Shown here piece by piece: positions 17,785 to 27,700 of a stretch of 64,000 nucleotides of DNA. Numbering within the stretch: position 1 is the stretch's first letter; each line of letters opens with the position of its first letter. Below the pieces are notes generated by a model. It did not search any database and was not told the DNA's origin. It saw only the letters and a program-made list of their open reading frames with translations. Both the position numbers and the translations under genes were made by a program. This DNA is from Hyunsoonleella flava (GTDB lineage: Bacteria; Bacteroidota; Bacteroidia; Flavobacteriales; Flavobacteriaceae): contig NZ_SIRT01000001.1 of NCBI RefSeq assembly GCF_004310325.1, positions 558,001 through 622,000 of the forward strand, in the 5' to 3' direction.

Positions 17785-17991
17785 ATGAAAAAATACAAAA
17801 AGGATGATTCTATCCAGCAAAGCCAAATTGAACTCATAAAAAAGTACAAAACCCTTATAGAACAAGCTTACAATCTTAGACAAACTGATGCTCCATTAAG
17901 TGATTTTTCTGAATATAAAGCGATTAAATTACTGAACAAACTGAACAAACTAGGATACCTCACCAGAAACCATCAAAGACCAGCTGTATAA
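17785..17991 (+). CDS. Small Lacal_2735-like protein
   Basis: A 68-residue basic, helical protein started at the ATG at 17785 (MKKYKKDDS); an upstream ATG at 17752 would add 11 residues. The centre, LIKKYKTLIEQAYNLRQTDA followed by PLSDFSEYKAIKLLNKLNKL, resembles the short Lacal_2735/DUF6435 proteins of Flavobacteriaceae in which a YKKLLEEAY-like helix precedes an SD-containing helix. The match is weak and the role of that family is unknown. It stands alone, with no operon partner on its strand. Confidence 0.5.
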   Translation: MKKYKKDDSIQQSQIELIKKYKTLIEQAYNLRQTDAPLSDFSEYKAIKLLNKLNKLGYLTRNHQRPAV

Positions 17992-18067
17992 AGTTTAGCG
18001 TTTCTTTAACGTTCGCATTACATCCAAATCGGCAAAATGCTCGTAATTTATAGTAAAAGAGAAAATT

Positions 18068-18214
18068 ATGAGTCCCCATTTTTGTAAAGTAGGCAAAATT
18101 AAAGCAAACACTAACAAATTGGTTAGTGTAAAAGAATTAGAGCGAAGAATAAAAAACTTTGTAGATGATATCAGCAAGGTTGAGTTTTCTAAAGATGCTC
18201 GCGGAGCCATTTGA
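18068..18214 (+). CDS. Possible 48-residue protein
   Basis: An ATG-started frame of 48 codons: MSPHFCKVGKIKANTNKLVS, then KELERRIKNFVDDISKVEFS and a short tail. It is lysine-rich with one amphipathic helix. Its 3' end overlaps the end of the converging gene at 18189 by 26 nt. No family was recognised. Chance occurrence is quite possible at this length. Confidence 0.28.
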   Translation: MSPHFCKVGKIKANTNKLVSVKELERRIKNFVDDISKVEFSKDARGAI

Positions 18215-18977
18215 AGTAGCGAAATGCTTTAATTAGTCTAGAGCCGTACCAAGAAAACATTTCTCCATCTACCAAAAGTATTTCCGCTTTTGGATAGAAT
18301 TTTTTTATCTCTTTTTTGTGAGACGCTTTAAAAGGAAAAGGTTCGCTAGATAACATCACAAGTTCTGCATTATTCTCTTCTTTTAGCTCTATTTCCGGAT
18401 AACGTTTCTTGTTTTTATAAATATTTTCAAATTTATTTAGCTGCATCATGTAGTTGATAAACGTACTGTTAGCAGCAACTGTCCAAGGGTTTCTCCATAT
18501 AAAATATACTGATTTCAGATTGGGCTTATTTTCAATGTAAAGCTTAAAATCTTTTGCTTCTTTTCTTATTTCAGATATGATTTCTTCTGCTTTGTTTTCT
18601 TTCTGAAAAAGAATACCATAGTGACGTATCAATTCATAACTATCCTCTAAATCAAAAATATCCGAAATATGAACGTTACAAATTTGTTCGCACTCATCTA
18701 CAATCGCTTTGTTATTTTCTTCTTTGTTACATAGAATGATATCAGGTTGCAGTGGTTTTATTTTAGCAGTATTGATTTGCTTTGTCCCTCCAACTATAGT
18801 GGTTTTGGTCTTAATATGTTGTGGATGGACACAAAATTTTGTCACACCAACAATGTAACCTTCCAAACCCAAATCGCATAGTAATTCTGTTTGGCTAGGC
18901 ACTAAAGACACAATTCGCTTTGGTGTGTCTTCAAAGCGAATTACTCTTTGTAATTGATCTTTAATTTCAATTCTCAT
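18189..18977 (-). CDS. BtuF-like helical-backbone receptor without signal peptide
   Basis: A 262-residue protein resembling cobalamin/iron-siderophore ABC binding proteins. It has the start PKRIVSLVPSQTELLCDLGL, a VGVTKFCVHP segment, IKPLQPDIILCNKEEN and a late SSEPFPFKASH loop, the usual two lobes joined by a long helix. Unlike true periplasmic receptors it starts directly at the domain, with no signal peptide or lipobox, so it may be cytoplasmic. There are no ABC permease or ATPase genes nearby. It lies 3 nt downstream of a MATE exporter gene, so the two are co-transcribed. The ligand is unknown. Confidence 0.75.
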   Translation of the reverse strand: MRIEIKDQLQRVIRFEDTPKRIVSLVPSQTELLCDLGLEGYIVGVTKFCVHPQHIKTKTTIVGGTKQINTAKIKPLQPDIILCNKEENNKAIVDECEQICNVHISDIFDLEDSYELIRHYGILFQKENKAEEIISEIRKEAKDFKLYIENKPNLKSVYFIWRNPWTVAANSTFINYMMQLNKFENIYKNKKRYPEIELKEENNAELVMLSSEPFPFKASHKKEIKKFYPKAEILLVDGEMFSWYGSRLIKAFRYFKWLREHL

Positions 18978-18980
18978 AAA

Positions 18981-20387
18981 TTAGACTTGCACCTTTTTCC
19001 AGTTGCCCTTTTTAAACCAAACTATAGCAATAACTGCGATAAGCACTTCGGCTAAAGTAATTGCCCAAAACACACCAGAAGGACCAAAATCTAAAGTTAT
19101 GGCCATAACATAGGCAAACGGCAGTTGTAGCAACCAAAAACACACAAAGTTGATGTAAGTAGGCGTTTTAGTGTCTCCCGCTCCATTAAAAGCGTTTACC
19201 ACTACCATACCATAGGCATAAAAAATATAACCTGCCGCTAGTACTCTTAAACATAAGCTGCCATAATTCACAACATCCGGAGTTTGGTTAAAAAGTACAA
19301 TAATTTGCGGTGCAAACACTAAATATGCTATAGAGACAAATCCCATAAAAATAGCGCAATACTTTCCAGTTTTCCAGACAGATTGTTCTGCTCTGTCTGG
19401 TTTTTGAGCTCCCAAGTTTTGTCCCACTAACGTCGCCGCTGCATTGCTCATACCCCATGCGGGCATTAAAGTAAACATCATAACACGAATGGCGATAGTA
19501 TAACCTGCTAAAACTTCACTACCAAATTCACTCATAATTCGCATTAAAAATACCCAGGAAGAGGTTCCGATTAAAAACTGTCCAATACCACCGAGCGACA
19601 CTTTTATTAAATTTAGCATAACCCCTACCTGTAACACAAGATCCTTGATGCCAATTTTAATTTTACTGAATCCAAAAAACAAGACTGCCAATTGAAATAG
19701 TACAGCAGTTCCCCTTCCAATAGTTGTAGCGATTGCAGCACCTTCAACACCAAACGCAGGAATAGGCCCTAAACCAAAAATAAAAATAGGGTCTAAAATA
19801 ATGTTTAATCCATTCGATAAGACTAAAGTCCACATGGCAACTGAAGCGTTCCCCGCCCCACGAAAAATAGCGTTGATTAAAAACAAAAGCATGATGGTAA
19901 CATTACCGCCCATCAATATTTTAGTGTAACCATAGCCTTCTTCAATTAAATCGGTCTCGCCACCCATCAATCCAAGAATTTCTTTTGGGTACAATATTCC
20001 TATAACGCTAATAATCGCTGATACGGCTATTCCTAAAAAAATGACTTGTACTGCAGCATTAGAAGCACCTTTTATGTCTTTTTCCCCTACTCTACGTGCA
20101 ACTATCGCCGTAGCTGCCATACTTAAACCTATGGCAACCGCATAAACCAGGGTAATGACCGATTCGGTTAAGCCTATTGTAGCCACTGCATTGACACTTA
20201 CTTTTGACACGAACATGATATCAACGAGGGCGAAAATAGACTCCATGAGCATCTCGAGAATCATGGGGATTGAGAGCATAAAAACCGCTCGTCTTATACT
20301 GCCAGAAGTAAATTCTTGTTCCTTACCTGAAACGGCAATTTTAAAATAATTAAGAAATTGTTTAAATGTGATTTTATTTGATTGCAT
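18981..20387 (-). CDS. MATE family efflux transporter
   Basis: A 468-residue, 12-helix inner-membrane antiporter started at the ATG at 20387 (MQSNKITFKQFL); an upstream frame adds a weak 12-residue extension. The two pseudo-symmetric MatE domains show SIPMILEMLMESIFALVDIM in helix 1 and AWGMSNAAATLVGQNLGAQKP in the second half, which are family hallmarks. MATE proteins export cationic drugs or metabolites using sodium or proton gradients. The gene precedes the receptor-like gene at 18977 by 3 nt. The substrate cannot be inferred. Confidence 0.92.
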   Translation of the reverse strand: MQSNKITFKQFLNYFKIAVSGKEQEFTSGSIRRAVFMLSIPMILEMLMESIFALVDIMFVSKVSVNAVATIGLTESVITLVYAVAIGLSMAATAIVARRVGEKDIKGASNAAVQVIFLGIAVSAIISVIGILYPKEILGLMGGETDLIEEGYGYTKILMGGNVTIMLLFLINAIFRGAGNASVAMWTLVLSNGLNIILDPIFIFGLGPIPAFGVEGAAIATTIGRGTAVLFQLAVLFFGFSKIKIGIKDLVLQVGVMLNLIKVSLGGIGQFLIGTSSWVFLMRIMSEFGSEVLAGYTIAIRVMMFTLMPAWGMSNAAATLVGQNLGAQKPDRAEQSVWKTGKYCAIFMGFVSIAYLVFAPQIIVLFNQTPDVVNYGSLCLRVLAAGYIFYAYGMVVVNAFNGAGDTKTPTYINFVCFWLLQLPFAYVMAITLDFGPSGVFWAITLAEVLIAVIAIVWFKKGNWKKVQV

Positions 20388-20579
20388 TGTGAAAATATTG
20401 TAATGAATACTTGCCAAACACAAAACGTGCTTGGTTTTTTAATTCGAGAGAACCTCGATAACGTCTGAAGTCAACTTATACAATCATAAGATACAAATAT
20501 GTTGAATAAATTTCAATTAACAAAATGATTTGTCTAGGCGATTTTAATAGGTTGATATATCTTCGCAAAAAATTTTAAA

Positions 20580-21245
20580 ATGTTAAAAGCTGTTATTTTT
20601 GATATGGATGGGGTAATTATTGATAGTGAGCCCATGCACCATAAAGCTTATCATGATATGTTCGATGAAGTTGGTATTGATGTTTCAACAGACCTTTATG
20701 AATCATTTACTGGACAGTCTACCCTTAACATTTGTAGACGCCTTTGTGATCAATTTCATTTAGATGAAACCCCAGAAGCATTAGTTTCTTTAAAACGTAA
20801 GCACTACAAACAGTTTTTTGATACCGATTCTAATTTGGGATTAATTGATGGCGTTCTAGATCTCATCAAAAATTATTACGATAATGGATTAACCCTTGTT
20901 TTGGGATCTTCAGCTTCTATGAGTGGTATAAACATGATATTTGAACAATTTGACTTAAACAAGTACTTTAAGGCTAAATTGAGCGGTGCTGATTTGAAGC
21001 AGTCCAAGCCGCATCCTGAAATTTTTGAAAAAGCGGCAGATGCTACAGGTTGTTTAAGAGAGGAATGTATCGTAATTGAAGATTCTACCAATGGTATCAA
21101 AGCGGCCAAATCAGCAGGAATCTACTGTGTGGGTTATGATAGTTTTCATTCTAAAAATCAGGACTATTCTAATGCAGATAAAGTCATATCAAATTTTGAA
21201 GATATTTATTACCATAAGATTTCCGAAGAATTTAATGCTAAGTAG
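20580..21245 (+). CDS. HAD-family phosphatase / beta-phosphoglucomutase-like
   Basis: A 221-residue HAD hydrolase with all four motifs. DMDGVIIDSEP (Asp nucleophile and acid/base Asp) is at residues 8-18, SSA lies in motif II, the lysine of LKQSKPHPEIF is motif III, and EDSTNGIKAAKSAG is motif IV. A helical cap follows motif I. The IDSEP and HxxY arrangement places it in the beta-phosphoglucomutase/phosphoglycolate-type subgroup, which acts on small sugar phosphates. The exact substrate is open. It is a single gene on the plus strand, facing the Lrp gene that ends at 21294. Confidence 0.87.
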   Translation: MLKAVIFDMDGVIIDSEPMHHKAYHDMFDEVGIDVSTDLYESFTGQSTLNICRRLCDQFHLDETPEALVSLKRKHYKQFFDTDSNLGLIDGVLDLIKNYYDNGLTLVLGSSASMSGINMIFEQFDLNKYFKAKLSGADLKQSKPHPEIFEKAADATGCLREECIVIEDSTNGIKAAKSAGIYCVGYDSFHSKNQDYSNADKVISNFEDIYYHKISEEFNAK

Positions 21246-21293
21246 ATTAAGTGCTTTATTGGTCAGCAAAAATCAACTAATTAAGGTATCATC

Positions 21294-21755
21294 TTAAAAA
21301 TGATATTCGGTGGTGGCCTTTATCTCCTTCAAAACAAAATAACTTTCTAGCACCCCAATATTCTCTATTTTGGAGAGTTTCAATCTTACAAATTCATGAT
21401 ACTCTTCAAGACTTCTCAGATGTATTTTTAAGAAAAAATCTACTTTCCCAGCCATATGATAGCATTCCTGAACTTCGGGCAATGCCTTTATTTGTCTATC
21501 AAACTTGTCGATAAACCCTTCGTCGTGATAGCGTAAAGACACCATACAAATAGCCGTTACTATACAATCCACTAATTTCTTATCAACTAAAGCGACGTAC
21601 TTTTTTATAAACCCTTTTTTCTCCAAACGCCTAATGCGTTCATAAACAGGTGATGGCGTAAGATGCAACAGTTTTGCTATATCTTTAGTAGTTTTTTTAG
21701 AATCTTTTTGAAGAATTCTCAATATTTTAAGATCAATATCATCTAATCGTTCCAT
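21294..21755 (-). CDS. Lrp/AsnC family regulator, likely of threonine catabolism
   Basis: A 153-residue protein started at the ATG at 21755 (MERLDDIDLKILRILQ); a TTG at 21776 would add seven residues. The helix-turn-helix (TTKDIAKLLHLTPSPVYERI) is followed by a basic KKGFIKKYVALVDKK linker and the RAM domain with HMAGKVDFFLKIHLRS. It is divergent from the threonine dehydrogenase/Kbl operon, the arrangement usual for a local Lrp-type regulator. The regulatory link is inferred from position. Confidence 0.88.
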   Translation of the reverse strand: MERLDDIDLKILRILQKDSKKTTKDIAKLLHLTPSPVYERIRRLEKKGFIKKYVALVDKKLVDCIVTAICMVSLRYHDEGFIDKFDRQIKALPEVQECYHMAGKVDFFLKIHLRSLEEYHEFVRLKLSKIENIGVLESYFVLKEIKATTEYHF

Positions 21756-21893
21756 TTCAGTAAAATTTACTTTCAATACATTAAAATATATATTAAAAAA
21801 GAAAATATGAATTCAAATTTATAGAATTTCAGAATAAAACGCTTAATAATTATCAATTAACAATTTTTTTAACTGTGATGTTTATCTAAACTT

Positions 21894-21901
21894 TAATTTT
21901 G
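21894..21901 (+). promoter_or_regulatory. Candidate -7 box TAATTTTG
   Basis: A TAnnTTTG match 23 nt upstream of the threonine dehydrogenase ATG, inside the 168-nt divergent region shared with the Lrp gene. Confidence 0.5.
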
Positions 21902-21923
21902 TATTGGTAGTATTACAAGTAAA

Positions 21924-22877
21924 ATGAAAGACAAAATTTTAATTACTGGTGCAAATGGGCAATTAGGTTCTGTATTAACTACAAAACTTCAAGGAATATA
22001 TGGCACTGATGCAGTTATCGCTACCGACATAAAATTCAGTGCTTCGTTTAAAGGAAATTTCGAGTTTTTAGATGCAACGGATTTTAATAGTATTGAAGGT
22101 ATCATTAAAGAGCATAACATCACCCAGATATATCACATGGCTGCTATTTTATCAGCTAATGGCGAACAACAACCGCTCCGTACCTGGGACATTAACAATA
22201 AAACGTTTCTCAATGTTTTGGAAGCTGCTCGTTTAAACGGAGTTGATCGCGTGTTTTTCCCTAGTTCAATTGCGGTTTATGGTGAAAATGCCCCAAAAGA
22301 CGAAACTCCTCAGGATTTTTTCTTAGTACCGACAACAGTTTATGGCATGAGTAAAGCCTCCGGAGAACATTGGGCAAATTATTATTTTTCGAGATATGGT
22401 TTAGACGTGCGTTCCTTAAGATATCCCGGTGTTATAGGGCATCAAACCTCTCCAGGCGGCGGCACAACGGACTATGCAGTAGATGCTTACCATTATGCTG
22501 TAAAAGGAGAAGATTACACTTGTTTTTTAAATGAAACGGCAAGCCTACCCATGATATACATGGACGATGCTATTAGAGCCACTATAGAATTAATGGAAGC
22601 CCAACCTGAAACTATTAAAACCAGAACGTCTTATAATATAGCAAGTATGAGCTTTAATCCAGCAGAACTGCAACAGGCTATATGTGAAATATTCCCTAAT
22701 TTTAAGATGATATATAAACCCGATTTTAGACAGAATATTGCAGATTCTTGGCCAAATAGCATTGATGATTCCGAAGCTAGAAAAGATTGGGGATGGCAAC
22801 CTAACTATGATCTAAAGGCCATGACCAAAGATATGATAAAACACTTAAACAAAAAATATAAAACTGAAAACGCATAA
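21924..22877 (+). CDS. L-threonine 3-dehydrogenase, SDR type
   Basis: A 317-residue NAD-dependent epimerase/dehydratase-fold enzyme. The nucleotide site GANGQLG occupies residues 9-15. The catalytic YGMSK (YxxxK) lies near residue 140, preceded by FFPSSIAVYGENAPKDETPQ in two parts, as in short-chain threonine dehydrogenases. It oxidises L-threonine to 2-amino-3-ketobutyrate. This class differs from the zinc-dependent E. coli Tdh. The next gene, 4 nt on, is glycine C-acetyltransferase, which uses the unstable product, and this confirms the assignment over a sugar epimerase. Confidence 0.9.
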   Translation: MKDKILITGANGQLGSVLTTKLQGIYGTDAVIATDIKFSASFKGNFEFLDATDFNSIEGIIKEHNITQIYHMAAILSANGEQQPLRTWDINNKTFLNVLEAARLNGVDRVFFPSSIAVYGENAPKDETPQDFFLVPTTVYGMSKASGEHWANYYFSRYGLDVRSLRYPGVIGHQTSPGGGTTDYAVDAYHYAVKGEDYTCFLNETASLPMIYMDDAIRATIELMEAQPETIKTRTSYNIASMSFNPAELQQAICEIFPNFKMIYKPDFRQNIADSWPNSIDDSEARKDWGWQPNYDLKAMTKDMIKHLNKKYKTENA

Positions 22878-22880
22878 GAT

Positions 22881-24068
22881 ATGTACGGAGATATAAAACA
22901 ACAATTTCAGGCTGACTTAGATGAAATTAAAGCAAGTGGATTGTATAAGAATGAACGTATAATCACTTCAAAACAAGGTGCGGAAATTGATACGCAATCA
23001 AATCCTGATGTTTTGAATTTTTGTGCAAACAACTATTTAGGACTATCATCAAATGAAACGGTTATTCAGGCAGGAATTGACACTTTAAAATCACATGGTT
23101 TTGGATTATCCTCCGTACGTTTTATCTGTGGTACGCAGGACATTCATAAGGAGCTGGAACGAAAGACAGCCGAATTTCTGGGAATGGAAGATTGTATTCT
23201 TTACGCAGCTGCCTTTGATGCCAACGGTGGGTTGTTTGAACCTCTACTGTCAAAAGAAGATGCAATTATATCAGATGAATTAAACCATGCTTCAATAATT
23301 GATGGTGTTCGCCTATGTAAAGCGCAGCGTTTCAGATATAAAAATTGCGATATGGGCGACTTAGAGACGCAACTAAAAGCTGCGGCTTCGGCTAGAAGAA
23401 AATTGATTGTTACTGATGGCTCGTTTTCAATGGATGGAAAAATTGCACCATTAGATAAAATATGTGATCTGGCTGATAAATATGACGCCCTTGTAATGAT
23501 TGACGAGTGTCATTCCACAGGCTTTATTGGAAAAACTGGAAGAGGTGTACATGAGTATCACGGCGTTATGGATCGCGTTGATATTATTACTGGTACCTAC
23601 GGAAAAGCCCTTGGCGGTGCCTCTGGCGGTTTTACGGCCGCTAGAAAAGAAATCGTTGACATCCTACGTCAACATTCTAGACCGTATTTATTCTCCAACA
23701 CCCTCGCCCCTGCTATTGTTGGCGCTACCTTAAAGGTATTTGACATTATTTCAGAGGATACGTCTTTAAGGGATAAGCTAGAGGCGAATACTACGTTTTT
23801 CAGAACTGAAATGACAAAAGCTGGTTTTGATATTATTCCCGGTGTGCATCCCATAGTCCCCATAATGCTTTACGATGCAAAACTATCGCAACAATTTGCA
23901 AAAATGTTGTTAGACGAAGGTATTTATGTTATTGGCTTCTTCTACCCTGTTGTTCCCAAAGAAAAAGCCAGAATACGCGTGCAGCTATCAGCTGCGCATG
24001 ACAAAGCGCATTTACAAAAGGCCATCGATGCCTTTATTAAAGTTGGTAAAAAACTGGAAGTTATATAA
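22881..24068 (+). CDS. kbl: Glycine C-acetyltransferase (2-amino-3-ketobutyrate CoA ligase)
   Basis: A 395-residue PLP enzyme of the alpha-oxoamine synthase family, at the usual length. It has [20 protein letters not shown] near the N-terminus, the [18 protein letters not shown] segment with the PLP-contacting Asp and His, and the Schiff-base lysine in [13 protein letters not shown]. It cleaves 2-amino-3-ketobutyrate with CoA to glycine and acetyl-CoA. Together with the preceding dehydrogenase it forms a complete threonine degradation operon, probably under the divergent Lrp regulator. Confidence 0.95.
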   Translation: MYGDIKQQFQADLDEIKASGLYKNERIITSKQGAEIDTQSNPDVLNFCANNYLGLSSNETVIQAGIDTLKSHGFGLSSVRFICGTQDIHKELERKTAEFLGMEDCILYAAAFDANGGLFEPLLSKEDAIISDELNHASIIDGVRLCKAQRFRYKNCDMGDLETQLKAAASARRKLIVTDGSFSMDGKIAPLDKICDLADKYDALVMIDECHSTGFIGKTGRGVHEYHGVMDRVDIITGTYGKALGGASGGFTAARKEIVDILRQHSRPYLFSNTLAPAIVGATLKVFDIISEDTSLRDKLEANTTFFRTEMTKAGFDIIPGVHPIVPIMLYDAKLSQQFAKMLLDEGIYVIGFFYPVVPKEKARIRVQLSAAHDKAHLQKAIDAFIKVGKKLEVI

Positions 24069-24087
24069 GATAAGTGCAATATTTCTA

Positions 24088-24190
24088 TTTGGGCGTTCCC
24101 CTGCGGGTCAGGCTTTCGGCAGTCGCTCTCTCCTGCGTCGAGGAGCTTCAACAAATGCCTCAATCCCTAACGCGGGTCTCATCCGCTAAA
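24088..24190 (+). repeat. Palindromic repeat copy B
   Basis: It opens TTTGGGCGTTCCCCTGCGGG, has TCAGGCTTTCGG, CGAGGAGCTTCAAC and ends CAATCCCTAACGCGGG. It lies between the convergent kbl and mscL genes. It shares the CGCTCTCT/GAGGAGCT inner part with copy A, so A and B form one subtype. Confidence 0.8.
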
Positions 24191-24242
24191 GTCACTATAT
24201 AATTTTGTAGCAAAGTGCTTGTTTGTAAAAACCACTAAAGCA

Positions 24243-24683
24243 TTACTTCGCTTTTAGAAGCGCGTTCTGCTCTTCCATTAATTTGGTAAGCTTGTCCAGT
24301 AGTTCAATATCCTTTGGGGTTTCAACGGTAACATCTTTTGTGTCTTGCGCTTTTCGTTTCAAACGATTCATAAATTTCACAACGATAAACACGGTAAACC
24401 CGATAATTAAAAAATCTAGCATTACCTCGCCTAAAGCGCCATAGCCAATAGCTACTTCATCCTTTAAAGTGGTGCCATCAGGGTTTAAAACGGCATCTCG
24501 TAAGATAACTTTTTTGTTTTGGAAGTTGACACCGCCTGTCAATAAAGACAAAGGCGGAAGCATTACCTGCTTTACCAAAACATCAATTACTTTATTAAAT
24601 GCTGCACCAATGATAATACCAATGGCCATGTCCATCATATTGCCTTTTACAGCAAACTCCTTAAATTCTTTGAATAGTTTCAT
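24243..24683 (-). CDS. mscL: Large-conductance mechanosensitive channel
   Basis: A 146-residue protein with the MscL N-terminal amphipathic helix and pore helix (FAVKGNMMDMAIGIIIGAAF), a periplasmic loop, a second helix (VMLDFLIIGFTVFIVVKFMN) and a charged cytoplasmic C-terminal helix. The pentameric channel opens under membrane tension and releases solutes during hypo-osmotic shock. The periplasmic loop is somewhat longer than in E. coli. It is a single gene with its own candidate promoter. Confidence 0.95.
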   Translation of the reverse strand: MKLFKEFKEFAVKGNMMDMAIGIIIGAAFNKVIDVLVKQVMLPPLSLLTGGVNFQNKKVILRDAVLNPDGTTLKDEVAIGYGALGEVMLDFLIIGFTVFIVVKFMNRLKRKAQDTKDVTVETPKDIELLDKLTKLMEEQNALLKAK

Positions 24684-24704
24684 AGTTCTTCTAATTTACA
24701 ATTG

Positions 24705-24712
24705 CAAAATTA
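24705..24712 (-). promoter_or_regulatory. Candidate -7 box for mscL
   Basis: The minus strand reads TAATTTTG, 22 nt before the mscL ATG. Confidence 0.45.
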
Positions 24713-24752
24713 GAAGATAAATACAAAAGCGCTAACTCAATCTGCAGAAATA

Positions 24753-27700
24753 CTATTTCTTATAATATCTGGCATAGCCACGATACCCAAAAAATCCGAG
24801 AATAGCAATACATACACAAGCAATGGCAATAAACTTCAAACTTACAATTTGATCGCCACTAGCGTATGAATGCAAACCGGCGAGATAAAAGTTAACCCCA
24901 AAATAGGTCATTAAAATACTTCCGAAAGCAACAATTGACATAAGGTTATAAAACCAACGTCCACGAAGTCCAGGGACCAATCGCATATGTATCACAAACG
25001 CATACACCATGATACTAATCAGCGCCCAGGTTTCTTTAGGATCCCAGCCCCAATAGCGTCCCCAGCTTTCATTAGCCCACATACCTCCAAGAAAGTTTCC
25101 AATGGTCAACATGACCAAACCTACGGTTAAAGCCATTTCATTAATAATAGTTAACTCTTGGATATTTAAAACCATTTTAGCTTTATTTTTTTTAGTTGTA
25201 AAAGCCATTAGAAACAATGATACAGCACCTAGAATCATACCCAAAGCAAAAGGTCCGTAGCTTGCTACAATTACTGCCACATGGATCATTAGCCAATAAC
25301 TATTAAGTACAGGTTGTAAATTTGCAATAGCCGGATCCATCCAATTCCAATGTGCAATCATTAAAATCATTGCTGTAACGAAGGCTCCAGCCGCTATGGT
25401 CAAGTTTGAAGACTTAATTTCAAACATTGAAGGCGTTGGAATTAATGGCCTAAATTTTAATCCTAAAACAGATTTATTCTGTTGGTTTTTTGTTCTGCTA
25501 ATTCCAGTTATTAATCCAAACAACATGGTTGACCAAGCTACATAAATCATCGATTCATAGGCATCACTCCATGGCGCATGACCGGAAATATACCAGCGCA
25601 CAATCAATCCTGCTGTATGCAAGAAAAACAGCCCAACAATTATCCATTTAAAAATATTGACAGTAATGTTCAGGGCTTTACTCCTATCATTAAATATTTG
25701 AACTATCAAGAGAATAAAGAACAAAGTGCCCGCATACATATACCAGCTGAAGAGCTTCTTAAAAATGTCGTAGCGATTATAAAGTACCTCCATTTTAATT
25801 TTATCATCATTCAACATAACTTCCGAACCATATTTTTGCTGCGTCTTTTTAAAGGCTTCCAGCAACTTATTGGCTTGTGCGTAATCCCCAGATTGCTTCG
25901 CATTATTTAAAGTGAATAAATAGGTTGAAAATCCATTTTTGACAAAATTGTTATATAACGAATCTTTAATTACAGTAGGATCCAAACGATATTCGTAATT
26001 AGAAATCCATTTGTTATTTTCATCATCAGGAATAGGAAATATTTTTAAGGACAAGCCTTCTATTGTATTAGATAACAATGAAACACGTTCGTGTGTTTCC
26101 TTCAATTTCTTTTGATAGCCATTAGGAACTTGGGTATTATATGCATCTTGTAAATATGGCGAAAGTTTGTAAGAGCCATCCTCATTCAAAAAGTCCACCA
26201 ATGCAAAAAGTTTCCCTTCCTTAGAAACGCCTATGATATTTCTTAGGGAATCTGTTTCCATAGGACGCAGATAAATAATTGGTACGTTGTACCATAATCT
26301 TGGACTCTCCTGCATAGATAGAAATACCTGATTAGCATCAAAATCTTCATAAGTGTCATGCTTACTTAGTTTTCTTAAAAGTTCAGAAGCATAAGTGTTT
26401 ACAGGCATCATACGTCCACTGATGTCTTGTATTACTAAATGTCCAAATTTATCAGCGTGCACTTTTGGTGCTATGTTAGCACTCAACACAGAATCTACTT
26501 GAGCTTTTGTAGGCTTTTCAAATTGATGACCGTGGTCATGTCCGTCATCAGGTGAATGTTGTGTGTTTTGTGTAAAACCGAACAAGCCAAAACATAGTAA
26601 CACAGCAGTCAACAGTTTTGCTTTTTTAGCTTTTACTTTTTCAAGATATATTTTTAAATCACTAAAACGAGAGCCTCTGCTAAACATAATGGCCATAAGT
26701 CCGAAATACAACATAATATATCCGATATAAGTAATCAGTGTACCCCAATAATCATGGTTTACAGATAGGATAGTTCCTTTTTCATCCGGGTCGTAACTCG
26801 CTTGAAAAAATCGGTAACCGCGATGATCTAAAATATTATTCATAAAGATTTTATAATCAAAACTGCCCTCTTGCTCATCAACAACGGTAACTTCACTGGA
26901 ATAGGCAGAATTTACCTCAGAACCAGGATATTTTTCAGCTTCAAAGTCATTCAATTTTAGTGCAAAAGGCAACTCCAAAACTTTAGAACCATATTTTAAG
27001 GCTATATCTAAACCTCCTACTTTTATCTCTTTAAAGTTTCTGTCGGTACCCTTTCCGCCCAAAACACCAACACGTTTGGTTTCACCATTACTGGTTACTT
27101 TTAAGACTAGGCCATCATCGTCGTTTTTTAAAATTTTAGACTTTTTTACAATATCAAAAACACCTTTAACCACAGGTTTTGGAAAAACCAATTGCATATT
27201 ACCAATAACGTAACGGGAGCGTAAGTACAATGGCTGCAAACTATCTTTAACCAACTTACCCTGCGCTCTTGTAGCCATCGTCATGTATTCGCCTTCAAAA
27301 GGTGATTTGATAGTTAAGGAATCACCCTGAAATGTAATATTTACAGCACCATCGGTTGGTTTATTTAGAGCAAATAATATATTATGAATGTTAGCAACCT
27401 GCCCTACTTTTAAAAAGTGATTGTGCGGTCCGTTAGTGCCCGCCTCTACTAATTTTAAATAAGACTCTCCGTTCTCATCGGGAATAATATCCTCTTCCGC
27501 ACCCTCAATAAACTTTTCAAGTTCAATAGTTACATCTTGTCCGCCATAATCCGTTTCAATTTTTAAACTGTTGTTTAGCCTTGGAGAAAAATCAACTTCT
27601 TCTTCAATAGTACGCATTTGGCTAACACCATTGATTTTGAAATCACCAAAAATTCTACCAGTAACATAGGTTTTTTGAGATAAAAACTGATTTTCAGTAG

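Noticed and set aside
23926-24189. An 87-codon frame overlapping the end of kbl
   Set aside because: The first half is an out-of-frame reading of kbl and the second half is repeat copy B.
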